A stretch of DNA of 64,000 nt, taken from contig NC_081831.1 of the NCBI RefSeq assembly GCF_030867095.1, positions 67,222,716 through 67,286,715 on the forward strand, read 5' to 3'. This DNA comes from Alligator mississippiensis (lineage: Eukaryota > Chordata > Crocodylia > Alligatoridae). The notes beneath the pieces are model-generated. The model searched no databases. It had not been told where the DNA came from and was given only the letters and a program-made list of their open reading frames with translations. The first letter of the stretch is position 1, and each line of letters opens with the position of its first letter. A program made the translations under genes and the position numbers. Shown here piece by piece: positions 60,791 to 64,000 of the stretch.

Positions 60791-63220
60791 TGAGAGGAAT
60801 GAATTCACACCTTAGAAAGGTAAGACTACATCCAACATGCTCGTTTCATGTTCAAAGGTTATTCTCACAATTACAAGGGCTGGAAATACATTTTGAAAAA
60901 CAAAAACAGTGAAAACTACAAGTCTGGAGAATTCTTCTACCCCAAGGACTGAATTCCACCCAGTTTGGGAATTTTGGGGAAAAAATAACATTTATTTCCA
61001 TTCATTTATTAAATCCAGGCTTTTAATTTTTATGGACAAAACTCAGCCTAGGGTCCTCATGAACTGACTTCAGACAACTGACTACAGACTTCAGACATCC
61101 TGTACTTCCAGGCTGCTCTGAAACCTCTCTGACTTTCTTGTTCCGAGCATCTAATTGTGACACAGTTCTAAGGAAAGGGCATAGACAAGGACTGTGAAGA
61201 TCAGCAGACATGCTTCACTTGTGACCTGAGCATAGAAAGGCAACAGACTTGATTGTCTATGCCTCCACAGGATGTTGCTGCAACATAACGTTTTGAATCG
61301 TTACCAGGACAGCATTTGCACAGCTTGCAAAAAGTAACTGTGGGACCCCCATCGATTCTTTGAGCCTGGACTTTCAGAATGATAATCATAGGCCTGGAAA
61401 TCCCCAGTCGATACTGTCCCTACTAAAACACCGTCAGCTCTGTCTCGCCGGCATTTCAGTACACATGACTTTGTTACTGTCTTAAATATAGGGCAACTGC
61501 TTCTCACAAGCAAACTGATACTTAAGTTTGTTATCAAAGGGTTCCCAGATTCTTAGGACAGATTCTGATCTTATTCACACCAAGGTATATCCATGGTAAC
61601 TTAATTTGTGGCATCATATCTCTGAGCTGCAGAATTCATAGTTGAATTGATTTCTCAGTTGTCCCACTTGCGTGACTCCATGTGTACCAAAGACATTCAT
61701 AACATCAAGCCGAATTTTGGTTCCCAACAGATGCCAAAAATTACTGACCCCTGCTGTGGCTGTAGCCTACACTGCTTCAAAAAGTGGCATTTTGGGATGA
61801 TAACTCATATGTATGAGTTGAAGACCAAGGGCTCCAGTTGAAGAACATAGGTGAAGACAAAGGGTTCCAGTATTACCATGACATACTCACGGAGGTCATC
61901 CCTACGGGGGATGTTGGCAAGTTTACATCATGGTAAAAACGATGTAAACTTTGTTTTCTCTAGGTTTTTACTTCAGGATCACTTAGATGCATTACTCTGA
62001 GATGAACAAAAACCCTGAAGTTTTTTAGTAGTGAAGCGATGTACCAGTTGGATCTGCCTTGTTCTGAATTCCAAATTAAACATGAGCAGCAAGTTAAATA
62101 CAGCAGCTCTTTTATTTGTTGATTCACTGTGCTATTTTCTTCATAATACATGAGTCATGAAGAACAGTCAGCTTTGGCCAGACATTGCAGCCTTTGAATA
62201 TTGCTATGGCAAAGGGAAGCAGAAAGGGAGGGGGATGCATTTATGTCTTGTAACTATCCCCAATGACATCAGGAGAAAAAACCATCCTATACCAAAAACG
62301 TAAGAAAATTTCATATATGTAGTAAATGGATTTCTACAAAGGGTGGGTAAGTTCATAAATGTATTTGGCATGGCAAGAAACCAGGAAGGATTCAGCTGAT
62401 AATTTTACAGTTGCAATTTAAAAGCAATATGCAGTACTTCAATGGGTCACTCAGATACATGGGAGGATTGATTTACAGAGGACTCTGAAGTTTGATATTG
62501 TAGGATGTCAAGTACTCCAGGAATATTTTGCAATAGCTGATAAAAATTGATGCAATGAAGTTTATAGATAAAACAGCCAAAGCATGTTTGTTTTTTACTT
62601 CAAGTCAGGGTGAGCCAGCATGGATTTCAAAGCACAGTTTTTGTATTAGGGCTTGGGCACATCTCTGGTAGACTGAGAATCACTGTGAAATGAACCTAAC
62701 ACTCTTGTAGGGTATATTCAGGAACTAGAAGCTAATTAGACTCTCCAGAGGGTAGAGAAAGGCACATGTATCCTGGACTCTTTGTGACTAGTAAAAAGGC
62801 TATAATCTGAACAGGATGGCACGTGTTTACTCTAGGTCTGGGAAATGACACATGCATCTGCATCAGGACAGCTATTAACTCAGTTTTTGATTAATGACTT
62901 TTAAATGCCTTTATTATTTATTTATACATTTATATTGGTGCCAGCACCAATAGCACCTAGGTGCCTTACATTATTAAAGCAATCATTCATAAAATAAAAC
63001 CACTTTCAGCTTCAAGCCTTGCAGTACTCCCTGTCTGCAGACAAAAAGCAATGAACACAGTGAGATGTAAGTCAGCTGAAAACCTGGCCAAACAAGCAGA
63101 TTCCTAGAAACTGCCCTGACCATCCAGGAATGGTGTTTTTGGATGCATGGACCCTTCACTGAGGATGCCCTAAAGAGTTTACCCCTGGGAAAAGAGTGTA
63201 ACATGGGAGGAAGGACAGAT

Positions 63221-64000
63221 TTCATAGATTTCTAGGGTCAGAAAGGTCATCGAGTCCAACCCCCTGTCCCAGGCAGGAGAGAGCACTGGGCTTATGTAAA
63301 CCCAGCCAGGTGCTTGTCCAATCTGTTTTTGAACACCTCCAAGGTAGGGGAGAGCAACACCTCCCTTGGAAGTCCATTAGAATTTCTTCCTGATGTCTAA
63401 CCTAAATCTACTGTCCTTCAGTTTGTGGCCTTTATTTCTAGTAACCCCGAGGGTAAACAGAGTATCCCCTATTCCCTGCTGACCCCACAATGAGCTTGTA
63501 GAGAGCCACAAGATCACCTCTCAGCCTTCTCTTGTAGAGGCTGAAGAGATTCAGGTCCCTCAGGCTGTCTTCATAGGATCTCACCTGCAGGCCCTCAACC
63601 ATACGAGTAGCCCTCTTCTGAACCCTCTCAAGGTTATTCACATCCCTCTTGAAGTGCAGCATCCAAAACTGGACGCAGTACTCCAGCTGCAGTCTCACCA
63701 ATGCCACATAGAGGGGAAGTATCACTTCCCTAGACCTGCTCACGATGCACCAAGTAATGCAAGAAAAAGTGCAGTTAGTTTTACTTATTACCTGGTCACA
63801 TCGGCGACTCGTGTTCATTTTTGCGTCAACTATGACTCTGAGATCCTGTTCCACTGCCGTGGTGCTCAGAATGGTACCCCCCAGTCTATAGGTGCATTGG
63901 AGATTCTTTCTCCCCAGGTGCAGCACCTTGCATTTATCCTTGTTTAATTGCATTCTGTATTGATCCGCTGACTTCTCCAGTCGATCCAAATCAGACTAAA
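63221..64000 (-). mobile_element. CR1 LINE, minus strand, cut by window end
   Basis: Minus-strand reading gives MDRLEKSADQYRMQLNKDKC, KVLHLGRKN, DLRVIVDAKMNTSRRCDQVI, REVILPLYVALVRLQLEYCV and ERVQKRATRMVEGLQ..SYE. These are the CR1 ORF2 region after the RT catalytic motif. One frame stays open for 183 codons (63989-63438). The 3' UTR ends CCCTAGAAATCTATGAA at 63221. It differs from the other two CR1 subfamilies in its tail. Confidence 0.92.

Larger units (their letters stand above)
59837..64000 (-). other. PAK3: PAK3 intron (partial)
   Basis: The next upstream PAK3 exon, expected to end in a YLNENPLR-type sequence, was not found, so this intron probably continues past the window. A repeat tail of unclear class lies at about 60690-60790 (CCCGAAAGCTTGCTTAATAAC...GGTCTAATAAAAGATATC). 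A CR1 copy starts at 63221. The rest is AT-rich with no recognised gene. Confidence 0.7.

Noticed and set aside
63438..63989. 183-codon minus-strand frame as a host gene
   Set aside because: The translation is CR1 ORF2; it is described as part of the CR1 element.

Overview
This is vertebrate genomic DNA. Coding sequence is a small fraction of it, lies in short exons with canonical GT-AG borders, and is separated by kilobases of intron. Abundant CR1 LINE fragments, many short hAT-like DNA elements with 8-bp target duplications, and no recognisable Alu/L1-type mammalian repeat point to a sauropsid. A crocodilian fits best and a turtle is possible; this is an inference from repeat content only.
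Two genes lie tail to tail. On the + strand, 5828-36279 holds eleven consecutive coding exons of a CAPN5/CAPN6-type calpain. They splice in frame into 589 residues plus a stop. Only about 50-55 N-terminal residues appear to be missing, presumably on one exon left of the window. The C-terminal half and the genomic position (next to PAK3, as in human Xq23) identify it as CAPN6. Unlike placental-mammal CAPN6, this copy keeps the full Cys-His-Asn catalytic triad. On the - strand, the last two coding exons of PAK3 (p21-activated kinase 3) lie at 59699-59836 and 57286-57375. A probable long 3' UTR follows, reaching a poly(A) signal near 50102.
Layout: 1-5827, intron or 5' flank of CAPN6 with a 0.8-kb non-autonomous DNA element; 5828-36279, CAPN6 exons and introns with many MITEs; 36280 to about 41720, probable CAPN6 3' UTR ending after a long hairpin element; about 41720-50085, intergenic, with two CR1 copies, one of them broken by a nested insertion; 50085-57285, probable PAK3 3' UTR; 57376-59698, last PAK3 intron, with a 1.36-kb TIR element and a CR1 tail almost touching the splice donor; 59837-64000, PAK3 intron with a CR1 copy running off the end.
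The two genes have unrelated roles: a calpain-family cytoskeletal regulator or protease, and a Rac/Cdc42 effector kinase. They share only their position. I found no RNA gene, CRISPR array or operon-like structure, and no evidence of a new multi-gene system. The most notable points are the apparently active calpain-6, the nested transposon history, and the repeat insertions beside exons and in UTRs.
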